Origin: Eubacterium sp. | Lineage (GTDB): Bacteria; Bacillota; Clostridia; Lachnospirales; Lachnospiraceae | Length of the DNA: 64,000 nt | NCBI GenBank assembly: GCA_017433295.1 | Contig: JAFRHL010000013.1 | Location: forward strand, 1-64,000 | Reading direction: 5' to 3' | Shown here: positions 16,699-25,991 of the stretch, piece after piece | Position numbering within the stretch: position 1 is the stretch's first letter | Layout: the number at the start of each line of letters is the position of its first letter | Translations under genes and position numbers: made by a program | The notes under the pieces: model-generated | Database searches by the model: none | What the model was told of the DNA's origin: nothing | The model's input: only the letters and a program-made list of their open reading frames with translations

Positions 16699-18399
16699 TT
16701 ATTTATTATCTCCTTTTCTGTAGTCCTTATACATTTCGTTCTCGTAGTATGAATCGAATATCTCATCGGCGATGGGCGCGGCCACTTCACTGCCTGCTCC
16801 CCCGTTTTCCACCAGGACGCATACCACAAGGTCGGGATCCTCAATATTGGAAAAGCCCACAAACCAGGAATGGTCCTCATCCCCGCCGTGCTCTGCAGTC
16901 CCTGTCTTTCCCGCCACGGTATATTTGTCTGTTTTTAAAGCCCTTCCCGTCCCTTCTGTCACGACTTCTCTTAAGAGCTTCTGCATGATCTTTGCATCAG
17001 AATCATCCGCAAGCCGTTTCCACTTTTCAGGTTTAACCCGGGAGACAATGGATCCATCCGCGCTTTCTATGTGATCCACCAGGGTCGGCTTCATCAGCAC
17101 CCCGTCGTTGGCAACGGCGCACATGATGAGGGCATTATGGAAAGGTGTGACCAGAGTATCGCCCTGACCAATGGAAGCCTGGGGAATCTGACTTTTATCC
17201 GACTTGATGTTAAGTCCCAGCCGGCTCCTTTTTACCGGCAGGTCAAAGGGTATCCCCGAGTCAAAAAGGAATCTCTGATTCAGATTTATAAACTTTCTCA
17301 GATTAAGCTTACTTCCTATGGTTACAAAGGCAGTATTGCAGGAATGGGCAAAGGCGTAGGAAAGATCCTCCTTGCCATGCTCGGCACCACCGTAACATTT
17401 GATGCGGACACTGTTGACTATGGTCTCTCCTTTGCACTTATATTTGAAATTCTGGTAAGTACCAGGATTTTCCTCTATATACTCCAGAGCTGTCAGGGTT
17501 TTATAGGTGGAGCCCGGGGGATACATACCTGAAATGGCCCGGTTTACAAGAATACTGCTGCCCTCGGTGTTGATGTCCTCCCAGTCCTCATCCAGAGTAT
17601 TCGGATCAAAATCGGGCTTGGATACCATGGCTCTGACCCTGCCAGTTTTCGGTTCGATGGCAATGATGCTTCCACGTCTTCCTTCCATCTCCTGATATGC
17701 CCTTTTCTGCAGACGGGTATCAAGAGTGGTATACAGTGTATCTCCGGTGTTCTTTTTCCCGGTAATTCCCTTTTTAAACTGTTCAAGAAGTTTCTCATGG
17801 GAGGTCAGCATTTCATAATTATAGGATGATTCCAATCCTCCTTTACCATGCCTGTTGTATCCGACCACATGGGCAAACATATTCTCATAAGGGTAATAAC
17901 GGTATTCATCTCCCTCATCATTTACCTTCGTGCTGGCCAGTATCTTATCGTTGGCACTTTTTATACTTCCCTTTTTAATATTTTCGGCCAGAGCTGTTGT
18001 CCTTTTATTGTAGGGACTGGTGATCACAGCGCTGGAGTCATAAATCGTAAAATGAACCAGGTAGACGATCAGCCCCGCAAACAGGGCGATGATCATAAAG
18101 CTTGTATAGAGCATATAGCGATTTGTCCTGAGACATCGTCCGCTCCTGGGCACAAAGATGCTCTCCAGCTTTTTCACTTTGGACAGGTCGGTCCGGGGAC
18201 TTCTTTCCAGCTCAATATATTCCGGCTCCATCTCACTATCCTGACTGCCGTCAGACGAATAATAATCATCCCTTCTCTTCGCTTGCTCCGCCTGTTCCAG
18301 CACAATATCCCGGTTGCTCTTCCTCCGTCCGAAAGGAAGACGGTCTCTAAGCCTGGTTTTGTTCTTCCCGCTGTAGTCCCTGTTCTTCTTTCTCATCAT
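16699..18399 (-). CDS. Penicillin-binding protein, transpeptidase (PBP2/FtsI-like)
   Basis: A monofunctional class B type wall transpeptidase. A basic N-terminal cytoplasmic tail of about 90 residues precedes one membrane span (about 95-118) and a short extracytoplasmic module. The catalytic domain has S297-T-Y-K300, S353-C-N and K498-T-G. Of several in-frame ATGs at the 5' end, 18397-18399 is preferred because AAGAGG lies six bases upstream; the frame could open at 18420. It overlaps the end of the FtsW-family gene upstream, so enzyme and polymerase partner are translated together. The short catalytic module and pairing fit the PbpA/FtsI group seen with FtsW in Gram-positives. Confidence 0.9.
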   Translation of the reverse strand: MMRKKNRDYSGKNKTRLRDRLPFGRRKSNRDIVLEQAEQAKRRDDYYSSDGSQDSEMEPEYIELERSPRTDLSKVKKLESIFVPRSGRCLRTNRYMLYTSFMIIALFAGLIVYLVHFTIYDSSAVITSPYNKRTTALAENIKKGSIKSANDKILASTKVNDEGDEYRYYPYENMFAHVVGYNRHGKGGLESSYNYEMLTSHEKLLEQFKKGITGKKNTGDTLYTTLDTRLQKRAYQEMEGRRGSIIAIEPKTGRVRAMVSKPDFDPNTLDEDWEDINTEGSSILVNRAISGMYPPGSTYKTLTALEYIEENPGTYQNFKYKCKGETIVNSVRIKCYGGAEHGKEDLSYAFAHSCNTAFVTIGSKLNLRKFINLNQRFLFDSGIPFDLPVKRSRLGLNIKSDKSQIPQASIGQGDTLVTPFHNALIMCAVANDGVLMKPTLVDHIESADGSIVSRVKPEKWKRLADDSDAKIMQKLLREVVTEGTGRALKTDKYTVAGKTGTAEHGGDEDHSWFVGFSNIEDPDLVVCVLVENGGAGSEVAAPIADEIFDSYYENEMYKDYRKGDNK

Positions 18400-19705
18400 T
18401 ATCATCCTCTTTATATGCAATCATAAATACGCCCTGCATTATGGCAAATATGATCAGGGTACTGGCCACAGAGCTCCCGCCATAGCTGATCAGGGGCAGG
18501 GTCACCCCGGTGGAGGGGATAAATTTCGTAACCCCTCCCATGGTCAGGAATACCTGAAAAATAAAACAGATGGAAAAGCCATAGGCAACCAGCTTGTAGA
18601 ACCTTTCCTCCACATCCATGGCGATCATCAGAAAATGCACAAAAATCCCCAGATAGATCAGGATCAGGCAGATGGCAAAAAAGACGCCCAGTTCCTCAGC
18701 GATGGCCGCAAAGATAAAATCACTGGACACCACGGGAATATCTCCCGGCCGTCCCTGGGTAAGTCCCAGGCCGAACCAGCCTCCTGTCCCGATGGCAAAA
18801 AGAGACTGGGTGATCTGGTAGCCCCTGCCCTCAATAATGGACCAGGGATCCCTCCAGGCCTGGAAACGGACCCTGACATGGGCGAAAAGCTGGTAAGCCA
18901 GCCGGGCTGCCAGTGCTCCTCCTGTAAAGCCCCCCAACAGATACACCAGCCTGCCGGTGGCTGCATAGCACATAAAAATATATATCACAAAATATAGTAA
19001 TGCCCCTCCAAGATCCTTCTCCAGGATCAGGACCATCACATGGCAGGCAGAAAAAATACTGGTTCCGAGCACCGTCTTAAAATCAGCTTTTTTCTCCAGC
19101 ATGGCGGCAATAAAGAAAACAAAGGCAATCTTTACAAATTCGGAGGGCTGGAAGGCAACAGGCCCGAATGATATCCAGTTGGTGGAACCGTTTTTGGTAG
19201 TGCCTATGACAAAAACCGTTGAGAGCAAAAGAAAACCCACTATGCCATAGACCCACCGGAGTTTCTTAAGCCAGTAGGCCTTCTCCACAAAGAAGGGAAC
19301 GATCAGTACTGCCAGGGAGCAGGCCACCACGATGACAAACTGCTTTACTGCCTGGTCAAAGGATAACCTGGTGAGCATGACAAAACCAATGAACAGGAGG
19401 AAACAGGTGTGGTTCATCATGATCCTGGAAGAATCAACGTAAATGTGAGCATAAATAAAGATCAGCACCTTGAAGAAGACCGCCTGGGCCAGATACAGTA
19501 TGATCACCCTGGTGTCAAAGGTCTTACAGAACAAAACCCCGTAACAGATAAAATGAAAGATGAACATAAACAGCTCCTGCCGGTTCATCCTCTTTATCTG
19601 CCGTTCCTGTGAGGAAGGAAGGAATACGGTAAAACATGACAGGGCATAAATGGCGCACATGATCATAAATATGTAATTAGAACCTGTAGAAATAATATTC
19701 AGCAT
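18347..19705 (-). CDS. FtsW/RodA/SpoVE family peptidoglycan polymerase
   Basis: A 452-residue SEDS glycosyltransferase with about ten membrane segments, which polymerises lipid II in partnership with a class B PBP. The SEDS signature FIPSTGVTLPLISYGGSS lies near the C-terminus, and the TNWISFG-PVAFQPSEFVKIA stretch is in the middle. The C-terminal tail is charged (KEDDNDEKEEQ) and overlaps the downstream PBP gene. AAGGTGAT precedes the ATG. In relatives an FHA-domain gene often heads this pair; here the gene upstream is a U32 protein. Whether it acts in division, elongation or sporulation cannot be told. Confidence 0.92.
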   Translation of the reverse strand: MLNIISTGSNYIFMIMCAIYALSCFTVFLPSSQERQIKRMNRQELFMFIFHFICYGVLFCKTFDTRVIILYLAQAVFFKVLIFIYAHIYVDSSRIMMNHTCFLLFIGFVMLTRLSFDQAVKQFVIVVACSLAVLIVPFFVEKAYWLKKLRWVYGIVGFLLLSTVFVIGTTKNGSTNWISFGPVAFQPSEFVKIAFVFFIAAMLEKKADFKTVLGTSIFSACHVMVLILEKDLGGALLYFVIYIFMCYAATGRLVYLLGGFTGGALAARLAYQLFAHVRVRFQAWRDPWSIIEGRGYQITQSLFAIGTGGWFGLGLTQGRPGDIPVVSSDFIFAAIAEELGVFFAICLILIYLGIFVHFLMIAMDVEERFYKLVAYGFSICFIFQVFLTMGGVTKFIPSTGVTLPLISYGGSSVASTLIIFAIMQGVFMIAYKEDDNDEKEEQGLQREEQNQA

Positions 19706-19762
19706 ATTTTATCACCTTTTTATGTCCGAAAGGCTGTCCCTGTCGGGCAGCAGCCCCTTGTA

Positions 19763-22123
19763 TTATAAAGACCGGAACTGCCCCTCTTCCCAGATAAGAC
19801 ATTTTTCCATGACTTCTTCTACAATCCCTTGTCCGGCCAGATAAAAGTCAAAAACCAGATCTGTCCTTCCATTGAGAAGATCGTGGATATCGCTTCCGAC
19901 CCGGTCAAGGGGCTGATGAGACCAGATTTTGTTATAACAGTAATCACAATGGGTACTTACCGGCAGTTTCCTGCCCTGCCGGTCCTCAAGCCACAGATTT
20001 TTACTTTGATGATCACATTTTCCTGCAGCCTTCTTCTGGCACTGGGCTGTGACCATCAGCGGTATACGCCCGTATACCAGGAGTTCTCTGCATAACCCGG
20101 GATCCTCTATCCCCATGTATTCACCGGTATCAAGCTCCGGAGAAAGCTGGAATCTGCCAATCCCCGTAATCCGGCGCGAAACCTCCAGAGACTCCCGGTT
20201 CCACTGGTAGAAGGAAGCACCCGCAATCCTTTCCCCTTTAAAGCCGGTAAGCTTTTTCAGCCAGAAAGCCTCATTGATATTGTGAACATAGATCCCGTCC
20301 CAGAAAAGGGAAGTACAGATATCCTCAAAACTGCCCCTGCCGGACCTCATGACAGATGGGAGAGACAACAGAGCCCTTTTCCCGCTCTCCCGGATCCGGC
20401 GGTTCAGGTCCCCCAGTTCCTCTTCCTTCCAGACATCAGCCGGAAGACATATCCCTGTATAATAATCCAGAGAAAGACACTCGTTAAGCACCTTCCTGTC
20501 ATAGATGAATGCTGTTTTGCCGGGTGCAGGAACCAGGTCTTCCTTAACTGTCACAGTCCCTGTCCCTGTTCCTGACCGGACGGGCAGTTCTTTTCTCTTA
20601 TCCCTGTCATACCTGGAACCCATTTTCTTCTCCAGCAGGAGAAAAGCCTCCTGACGAAGTCCTTTCAGGACTGACAGAGGTATGAAACAGTTATCCTCAA
20701 GAATGACGGAAAGATCTATCATTTCAAAGGGAGTTTCCCCGGTCTTGTGGAACTGTTTACTGACATCCGCTTCCGATATGGCCTTCTTTTTTGCCGGTTC
20801 AGCTTCTGCCCCCTCCAGGCTTACGGGCACACCGCCGGAACTTAATGTGACCCGGGTGGGCCTGCCGCGCCGGATCTCCACCTTCCCTTCCGCCGGAAGG
20901 GTCATCCTCTTATGGATAATCTCTTTTTGAATCTTTTCAGCAAGGAGTGAATTTCTCCTTCGATAGACCGGCATGGAAGCCTTAAGCCCCCTGCTGTCTG
21001 CTATATTGAGGTCAGCCACTTTCCCGGATCCGGGTTCTTTTGGAACTGTCAGCACCAGCTCCCGGTCCTTCCCCCGGGGGATAACCAGCAGGTCCCTGGG
21101 TTGAAGTGTATCAAAGAGACGTATCCTGACCTTATGTCTGCTTACTTTAAGGATCTCTCCTATCTGTCTTCCCAGGTTCTTCTGGGTGTGCAGTGCCATC
21201 ATGGACGCACCGTTATGACGGTTCCAGTATCCGACGGTGAATCCTCCCCGGCAGTAAAGCTCTTCCAGCGTGTTGAGATCTTCTTCCTCAACCCGGAAAT
21301 GCTCCGGATGCCCCTGGGTCTTCAGCTCTTTATAGAGATCAAGGTATTTCCGGTAAATCGATGTTACCCCTGCTACATATTCCACATTCTTCATGCGGCC
21401 TTCTATCTTAAGGGAATCAAATCCTCTCTCCACCAGCTCGGGCAGATATTCCAGCGAGCACAGATCCCGAAGACTTAAGAAACAGGCCTCCTGTCCTGCG
21501 GCATTCTTATAGGGAAGCCTGCAGGGCTGGGCACACCTGCCCCGGTTGCCGCTGCGGCCGCCGTAAAAGCTGCTGAGCAGGCACTGTCCGGAATAACAAT
21601 AGCATAAAGCTCCATGAACGAAGACTTCAAGCTCCAGCCCGGACTCCTTTTTTATCAGTGTCAGTTCTTCAAGAGACAGCTCCCTTGCCGGAACGACCCT
21701 GGTCATACCCATCTTCCCGGCTGCCAGGGCTCCTGCAGGATGGGTGATGGTCATCTGGGTGCTTCCATGGACCTCCATGTCGGGAAAATTCTTACGAATG
21801 AAAGAAGCAGTCCCCAAATCCTGTACTATCACACCATCCAGTCCTGCTTCATAATATGGCTGCAAAAAGCCATACAATATATGATTTATTTCATCCTCTT
21901 TCATCAGGGTATTCACGGTAAGGTAGAGACGACGGCCATAAAAATGGGCATAATGCAGGGCATCCGCCAGCTCCTCATCCGCAAGGTTGCGGGCGTAAGC
22001 CCTGGCCCCAAATCGCTGTCCCCCCATATAGACCGCATCCGCCCCGGCCTTTATGGCTGCTTTGAGGTGTTCAAAGGAACCGGCCGGTGCCAGCAGCTCC
22101 GGCAGCTTAAACCTGTCTTGCAT
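19763..22123 (-). CDS. U32 family peptidase-like protein (RlhA/TrhP-like) with C-terminal extension
   Basis: A 786-residue protein. Residues 1-400 are the U32 domain, opening LPELLAPAGSFEHLKAAIKAGADAVYMGG, with the cysteine cluster CYSGQCLLSSFYGGRSGNRGRC that may bind a metal or Fe-S centre. Another collagenase-like domain (DUF3656-type) and an extra cysteine set (CDHQ...HCDYCY) occupy the C-terminal part. U32 proteins were first called collagenases, but several are prephenate-dependent RNA hydroxylases, so rRNA or tRNA modification is plausible. Start at ATG 22121-22123 behind GGAG, overlapping zapA by 17 bases. A weak hairpin lies between it and the downstream FtsW-family gene. Confidence 0.88.
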   Translation of the reverse strand: MQDRFKLPELLAPAGSFEHLKAAIKAGADAVYMGGQRFGARAYARNLADEELADALHYAHFYGRRLYLTVNTLMKEDEINHILYGFLQPYYEAGLDGVIVQDLGTASFIRKNFPDMEVHGSTQMTITHPAGALAAGKMGMTRVVPARELSLEELTLIKKESGLELEVFVHGALCYCYSGQCLLSSFYGGRSGNRGRCAQPCRLPYKNAAGQEACFLSLRDLCSLEYLPELVERGFDSLKIEGRMKNVEYVAGVTSIYRKYLDLYKELKTQGHPEHFRVEEEDLNTLEELYCRGGFTVGYWNRHNGASMMALHTQKNLGRQIGEILKVSRHKVRIRLFDTLQPRDLLVIPRGKDRELVLTVPKEPGSGKVADLNIADSRGLKASMPVYRRRNSLLAEKIQKEIIHKRMTLPAEGKVEIRRGRPTRVTLSSGGVPVSLEGAEAEPAKKKAISEADVSKQFHKTGETPFEMIDLSVILEDNCFIPLSVLKGLRQEAFLLLEKKMGSRYDRDKRKELPVRSGTGTGTVTVKEDLVPAPGKTAFIYDRKVLNECLSLDYYTGICLPADVWKEEELGDLNRRIRESGKRALLSLPSVMRSGRGSFEDICTSLFWDGIYVHNINEAFWLKKLTGFKGERIAGASFYQWNRESLEVSRRITGIGRFQLSPELDTGEYMGIEDPGLCRELLVYGRIPLMVTAQCQKKAAGKCDHQSKNLWLEDRQGRKLPVSTHCDYCYNKIWSHQPLDRVGSDIHDLLNGRTDLVFDFYLAGQGIVEEVMEKCLIWEEGQFRSL

Positions 22124-22508
22124 TACGTGTCTCCAGGTCAATGATTCTTTTTTGCAGCTCATTGACCTTTGTCTTATACTCGATCACCAGTTTACTGGCA
22201 GTATCATTACGCATATCCTTATCCACGATCTCCTGCTTCAGGCGGTAGAGCTCCTGTTCGTTCTCCATATGCTCCTGCTTGATCACCTTAAGCTCATCCT
22301 GAAGCTTGAAGAGCTCCTCGGCGATATTCAGAGAGAGAAGAATATTCTTGTACTCCCCGGAAAGCTTTCCGTAATTGTTCTGAATCTTTATCTCCCTGAG
22401 CTTGCTGTCCACATAGGCTGCCACCCGCTGCATATGGGCTTCACTCTCAGAGCCTGACAAAATGTAAACCTTCCCGTCAATTACTACTGAAATCTTTTTC
22501 TTATCCAT
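22107..22508 (-). CDS. zapA: Cell division protein ZapA
   Basis: A 133-residue ZapA homologue that would bundle FtsZ at the division site. The N-terminal globular part (KISVVIDGKVYILSGSESEAHMQRVAAYVDSK) is typical, followed by NILLSLNIAEELFK and a C-terminal coiled coil that forms the tetramer. The ATG at 22506-22508 behind GGGGGAT is preferred over an upstream start that would overlap ruvB. The gene lies 19 bases after ruvB and overlaps the U32 gene; the ruvB-zapA-U32 order is common in Clostridia. Confidence 0.88.
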   Translation of the reverse strand: MDKKKISVVIDGKVYILSGSESEAHMQRVAAYVDSKLREIKIQNNYGKLSGEYKNILLSLNIAEELFKLQDELKVIKQEHMENEQELYRLKQEIVDKDMRNDTASKLVIEYKTKVNELQKRIIDLETRNARQV

Positions 22509-22527
22509 TTTATCCCCCGCGTGTTCA

Positions 22528-23532
22528 TTAATAAATGATCTCCGGGACTTCCAGTCCCAGATGTCTGTAAGCATGCTCAGTAAGAACCCTTCCCCTGGGC
22601 GTTCTTTTTATTAATCCTGTTTGTATCAGATAAGGTTCACAGACATCCTCAATGGTCCCCGCATCCTCGCCGATGGAAGCGGCAAGGGTATCCAGTCCCA
22701 CAGGACGTCCTCCGAACTTATCGATCATGGCAAATAAAATATTCCGGTCCGTATTATCCAGGCCCAGGCTGTCAATCTCCAGCAGGTTTAAAGCCTCATT
22801 GGCCACATCCCTGGTGACCTTCCCGTCAAATCTCACCTGGGCAAAATCCCTGACTCTTTTTAACAGCCGGTTTGCGAGCCTCGGGGTCCCCCGGCTCCGC
22901 CGGCCGATCTCTGCCGCCCCGGAATCATCGATCTCTACTTCCAGAAGACGGGCTGACCTTTTTACAATGACGGTCAGTTCCTCCTCTGTATAAAACTCCA
23001 GTCTCTGCATCACACCGAACCGGTCCCGCAGAGGTGCTGTGAGCATTCCGGCTCTGGTGGTGGCTCCCACCAGGGTAAATCTTGGAAGGTCAAGCCGGAT
23101 GGACTTGGCCGAGGCTCCCTTGCCTATGATGATATCAATGGCAAAGTCCTCCATGGCGGGATAAAGAACCTCTTCCACCTGGCGGTTCAACCTGTGGATC
23201 TCGTCGATAAAGAGGACATCTCCGTCAGAAAGGTTGTTTAATATTGCTGCAATATCTCCCGGCTTCTCTATGGCGGGACCCGATGTGATCTTCAGCTGGC
23301 TTCCCATCTCATTGGCAATGATCCCCGCAAGGGTCGTCTTGCCCAGTCCCGGCGGCCCGAATAAAAGGACATGGTCCAGGGCTTCTCCCCGAAGTCTTGC
23401 GGCGGAAATAAAAACCCCCAGATTCTTCTTGACTTTCTCCTGGCCGATATATTCTGTTAGCTTTACGGGACGGAGACTGCCTTCCTGGATAATATCCTCT
23501 TCTTTCAGCTCCGTGCTAATGATCCTGTCCAT
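22528..23532 (-). CDS. ruvB: Holliday junction branch migration ATPase RuvB
   Basis: The AAA+ motor that drives branch migration on RuvA-bound Holliday junctions. The 334 residues have Walker A GPPGLGKT, Walker B FIDEIHR, the sensor [18 protein letters not shown] and the C-terminal winged-helix domain ([14 protein letters not shown]). Length and order are standard. It is 12 bases downstream of ruvA, so the complex is co-translated. ruvC is not in the window. Confidence 0.97.
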   Translation of the reverse strand: MDRIISTELKEEDIIQEGSLRPVKLTEYIGQEKVKKNLGVFISAARLRGEALDHVLLFGPPGLGKTTLAGIIANEMGSQLKITSGPAIEKPGDIAAILNNLSDGDVLFIDEIHRLNRQVEEVLYPAMEDFAIDIIIGKGASAKSIRLDLPRFTLVGATTRAGMLTAPLRDRFGVMQRLEFYTEEELTVIVKRSARLLEVEIDDSGAAEIGRRSRGTPRLANRLLKRVRDFAQVRFDGKVTRDVANEALNLLEIDSLGLDNTDRNILFAMIDKFGGRPVGLDTLAASIGEDAGTIEDVCEPYLIQTGLIKRTPRGRVLTEHAYRHLGLEVPEIIY

Positions 23533-23544
23533 GTATGTCTTCCT

Positions 23545-24165
23545 TTATATCCCCTGGGAAATGATCTGTAATGCCTTCTTAAGCAGTTCTCCGGCATCCA
23601 TATCCGATGCCCCCTTTACCTTGTGAACGGCCCGATAGGCCTCACCATTGGAATAGCCCAGGGCTGTCAGGGCTTCCATGGTATCCATGATCTGGTCGCT
23701 GTCATTGTCCCCGGACGTCCCGGGGCTTTCACCGACAGCAACGGCCTCCACAGATTCAAGGTCCGTAAGCTTAAGCTTGTCCTTTAGCTCCATGATCACC
23801 CTTTTGGCTCCCTTGGGACCAATGCCCGGTGTCCGGGCAATGCTCTTTGCATCATCACTGAAGACAGCGTAATAAAGCTCCTCCACCGTGAGGGTGGATA
23901 AAATGGACATGGCCGCCTTGGGACCGATGCCATTCACTCCGAGAAGTATCCCGAAAACAGTAAGCTCCTCTCTGCTTTCAAAGCCGTATAGGGCCATGAT
24001 ATCCTCCCGGACATAAAAATGCGTATAAAGCATCATCTCCTGTCCCCGGCCGGCCCCGGCCGCTGTTCTTCCGGTGACCTTTATCCGGTAACCGATCCCA
24101 TGGTTATCGATCACGATATTCTCATTATCCGTATAGGCAACCATGCCTTTCACAAATGAAATCAA
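23545..24165 (-). CDS. ruvA: Holliday junction DNA-binding protein RuvA
   Basis: RuvA binds the four-way junction and recruits RuvB. The 206 residues show the N-terminal OB fold (ISFVKGMVAYTDNENIVIDNHGIGYRI), the two helix-hairpin-helix motifs (GVNGIGPKAAMSIL and TPGIGPKGAKRVIMELK) and the C-terminal RuvB-binding domain. The start is taken as the TTG at 24163-24165, which has AGGAGAG upstream and gives the usual ISFVKG opening; an in-frame ATG at 24211-24213 would add 16 residues without homology. The 140-base gap to yprB holds a promoter facing right. Confidence 0.93.
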   Translation of the reverse strand: MISFVKGMVAYTDNENIVIDNHGIGYRIKVTGRTAAGAGRGQEMMLYTHFYVREDIMALYGFESREELTVFGILLGVNGIGPKAAMSILSTLTVEELYYAVFSDDAKSIARTPGIGPKGAKRVIMELKDKLKLTDLESVEAVAVGESPGTSGDNDSDQIMDTMEALTALGYSNGEAYRAVHKVKGASDMDAGELLKKALQIISQGI

Positions 24166-24281
24166 ATCTTTCTCTCCTGTCCGGGAACTCACGTTCCTAA
24201 GGGATAATAACATAAATCAGCGGAAATTACAATGTGAAAAGCATAGAGGGATTTAAAGCTTGCAGCGTGAAAGAAGCTATT

Positions 24282-24310
24282 TTGACATATTTACGAATCC
24301 CTGATACAAT
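24282..24310 (+). promoter_or_regulatory. Sigma-A promoter of yprB
   Basis: A consensus TTGACA (24282-24287) and TACAAT (24305-24310) are 17 bases apart. The start near 24317 gives a leader of about 35 bases with AGGAAGG before the ATG. Confidence 0.8.
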
Positions 24311-24351
24311 TTTAAATAGATTTCTTGAAACTATGAAAAGGAAGGTCCATT

Positions 24352-25503
24352 ATGATAACAAAGCAATCTTTTTACAGGACTTCTTCCGGGAACCTCCCTG
24401 ATGACAGTAACCGCTTTCTTTATATAGATATCGAAACCACGGGTCTTTCCGCCGGCAGCTCCATGATCTACATGATCGGCTGCGGATATCTGACGGGCCG
24501 GGGACCTGACCGGGGGCTTACGCTTATCCAGTGGTTTAATGATGACGCAGTCAGCGAAGAAATGATCCTTAAGGTTTTCCGTGACCTGCTTGCCGAAAAG
24601 GAGCGGACCCTGGTTACCTTTAACGGTGACAGCTTCGACCTGCCCTATCTCCGGCAGCGCTTTCAGCTTCTTGATCTTCCCCTGGCGGAGACAGTCAGAT
24701 CTTATCCTACCATTGACCTTTACCGCATTCTTAAGCCCTTCCGTAATCTTTTCAGTTTGCCCCGGGGAAGACAGAAGAACTGGGAAATCTTCATGGGAAT
24801 CAGCAGAGAGGATACCATGAGCGGCCGTGATCTCATCAAGATCTACAAAAACTGGCTTGCCGGCCGGGATCCGGCTGCAAAAGACATGCTGTTTTTACAT
24901 AACTATGAAGATATCTGCCATTTATACAGGCTTTCCCCCCTGATGGCCCTGGCCGATGTGACAGAAGGAGCTTTCTTACATTGTGAGGCCCGGCTGTCTT
25001 CCCGGGATCCTGCCGCAGATGAGAAGGAAGCAGTCTTTTCCTGCTTCCTTAAAACACCTCTGCCTATGGGCTTTACCCTTAAAAGCTCCAGAGGCAAACT
25101 TACAGCCTGTAAGGACAGGATCATGATAAAACTCCCCCCGGTCACCGGTTCTATGAAGCATTTTTTCCGGGATTACAATAACTATTACTATCTTCCCCTG
25201 GAAGACCGGGCAATCCATAAGAGTGTGGGGATCTATGTGGAAAAGCAGCATCGCAGGAAATGCAGTGCATCAGACTGTTACGTTAAAAAATATGGGGTTT
25301 TTCTTCCCCTTCCCTATAAGATGGAGGACAGGCATTTTACCTCATTCAGACCTGATTATTCTTCTCAAGAATACTACGTTGAAATAGATGAACTGCTCTC
25401 GGCAGAACAGGAACAGCTTAGAGAATATCTTGCCGGACAGGTGCGCTTTCTTCTGTTTTCAAAGAAGCTTAGGGACAGAACTGTTACACAGTTGAAAGAT
25501 TGA
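24352..25503 (+). CDS. yprB: YprB-like ribonuclease H-fold exonuclease
   Basis: A predicted 3'-5' exonuclease with a DEDD-type RNase H fold. The 383 residues contain YIDIETTGLSAGS (motif I, D and E), VTFNGDSFDLPYL (motif II) and a later HNYEDICHLYRL segment carrying the last acidic residue. This is the same arrangement as B. subtilis YprB, usually encoded beside the helicase YprA. No yprA homologue is present in the window. The C-terminal 150 residues resemble no domain I can name. The mntR-like promoter begins inside the last codons. Confidence 0.85.
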   Translation: MITKQSFYRTSSGNLPDDSNRFLYIDIETTGLSAGSSMIYMIGCGYLTGRGPDRGLTLIQWFNDDAVSEEMILKVFRDLLAEKERTLVTFNGDSFDLPYLRQRFQLLDLPLAETVRSYPTIDLYRILKPFRNLFSLPRGRQKNWEIFMGISREDTMSGRDLIKIYKNWLAGRDPAAKDMLFLHNYEDICHLYRLSPLMALADVTEGAFLHCEARLSSRDPAADEKEAVFSCFLKTPLPMGFTLKSSRGKLTACKDRIMIKLPPVTGSMKHFFRDYNNYYYLPLEDRAIHKSVGIYVEKQHRRKCSASDCYVKKYGVFLPLPYKMEDRHFTSFRPDYSSQEYYVEIDELLSAEQEQLREYLAGQVRFLLFSKKLRDRTVTQLKD

Positions 25504-25520
25504 GGTATTTATGATATGAT
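25492..25520 (+). promoter_or_regulatory. Promoter of the MntR-like gene
   Basis: TTGAAA (25492-25497) and TATGAT (25515-25520) have a 17-base spacer. The -35 box lies in the last codons of yprB and the start point would be near 25527. Confidence 0.65.
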
Positions 25521-25564
25521 TATGAAATGGAAAAGGTATTAATAATTGTTTTGAGGTGAACATA

Positions 25565-25945
25565 ATGAGAGAACGTACCAATGAATCTGCCGAAAATTAT
25601 CTGGAGACTATCCTGATCCTGAGTGAAAGGCTTCCGGTAGTACGCTCCGTTGATATTGCCAATGAACTGGATTTTAAAAAGTCCAGTGTCAGTATAGCCA
25701 TGAAAAACCTTCGGGAAAAGAAACATATCACTATGACCTCAGCGGGATATATTTACCTGACCGAAGAAGGCAGGACTATAGCAGAGATGATCTATGAACG
25801 GCATAAGCTTCTGTCAAAGTGCCTTGAGAAGCTTGGTGTTGAGAAAGAGACGGCGGATAAGGATGCCTGCCGGATCGAACATGTTATCAGCATAGAAAGC
25901 TTTGAAGCCATCAAGCGGTATACGACAAAGCTCTGGAATTCGTAA
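25565..25945 (+). CDS. DtxR/MntR-family metal-dependent regulator
   Basis: A 126-residue regulator with an N-terminal winged helix (residues 5-65, ESAENYLETI and DFKKSSVSIAMKNL) and a dimerisation domain. It has no C-terminal SH3-like domain, as in MntR. Candidate metal ligands are in the early acidic helix, in ERHKLL (histidine) and in ACRIEH (glutamate and histidine). MntR represses manganese uptake when manganese is sufficient, and iron is an alternative effector. ATG at 25565 behind GAGGTG. No transporter is adjacent. Confidence 0.85.
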   Translation: MRERTNESAENYLETILILSERLPVVRSVDIANELDFKKSSVSIAMKNLREKKHITMTSAGYIYLTEEGRTIAEMIYERHKLLSKCLEKLGVEKETADKDACRIEHVISIESFEAIKRYTTKLWNS

Positions 25946-25958
25946 TTCGATAAATTAT

Positions 25959-25988
25959 GGGGAGCCATCAAAGGCTCCCCTTTTCATT
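25959..25988 (+). terminator. Terminator of the MntR-like gene
   Basis: A perfect 8-bp GGGGAGCC/GGCTCCCC stem (25959-25966, 25973-25980) is followed by TTTTCATTT. It separates the gene from the convergent spoIVB. Confidence 0.85.
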
Positions 25989-25991
25989 TAA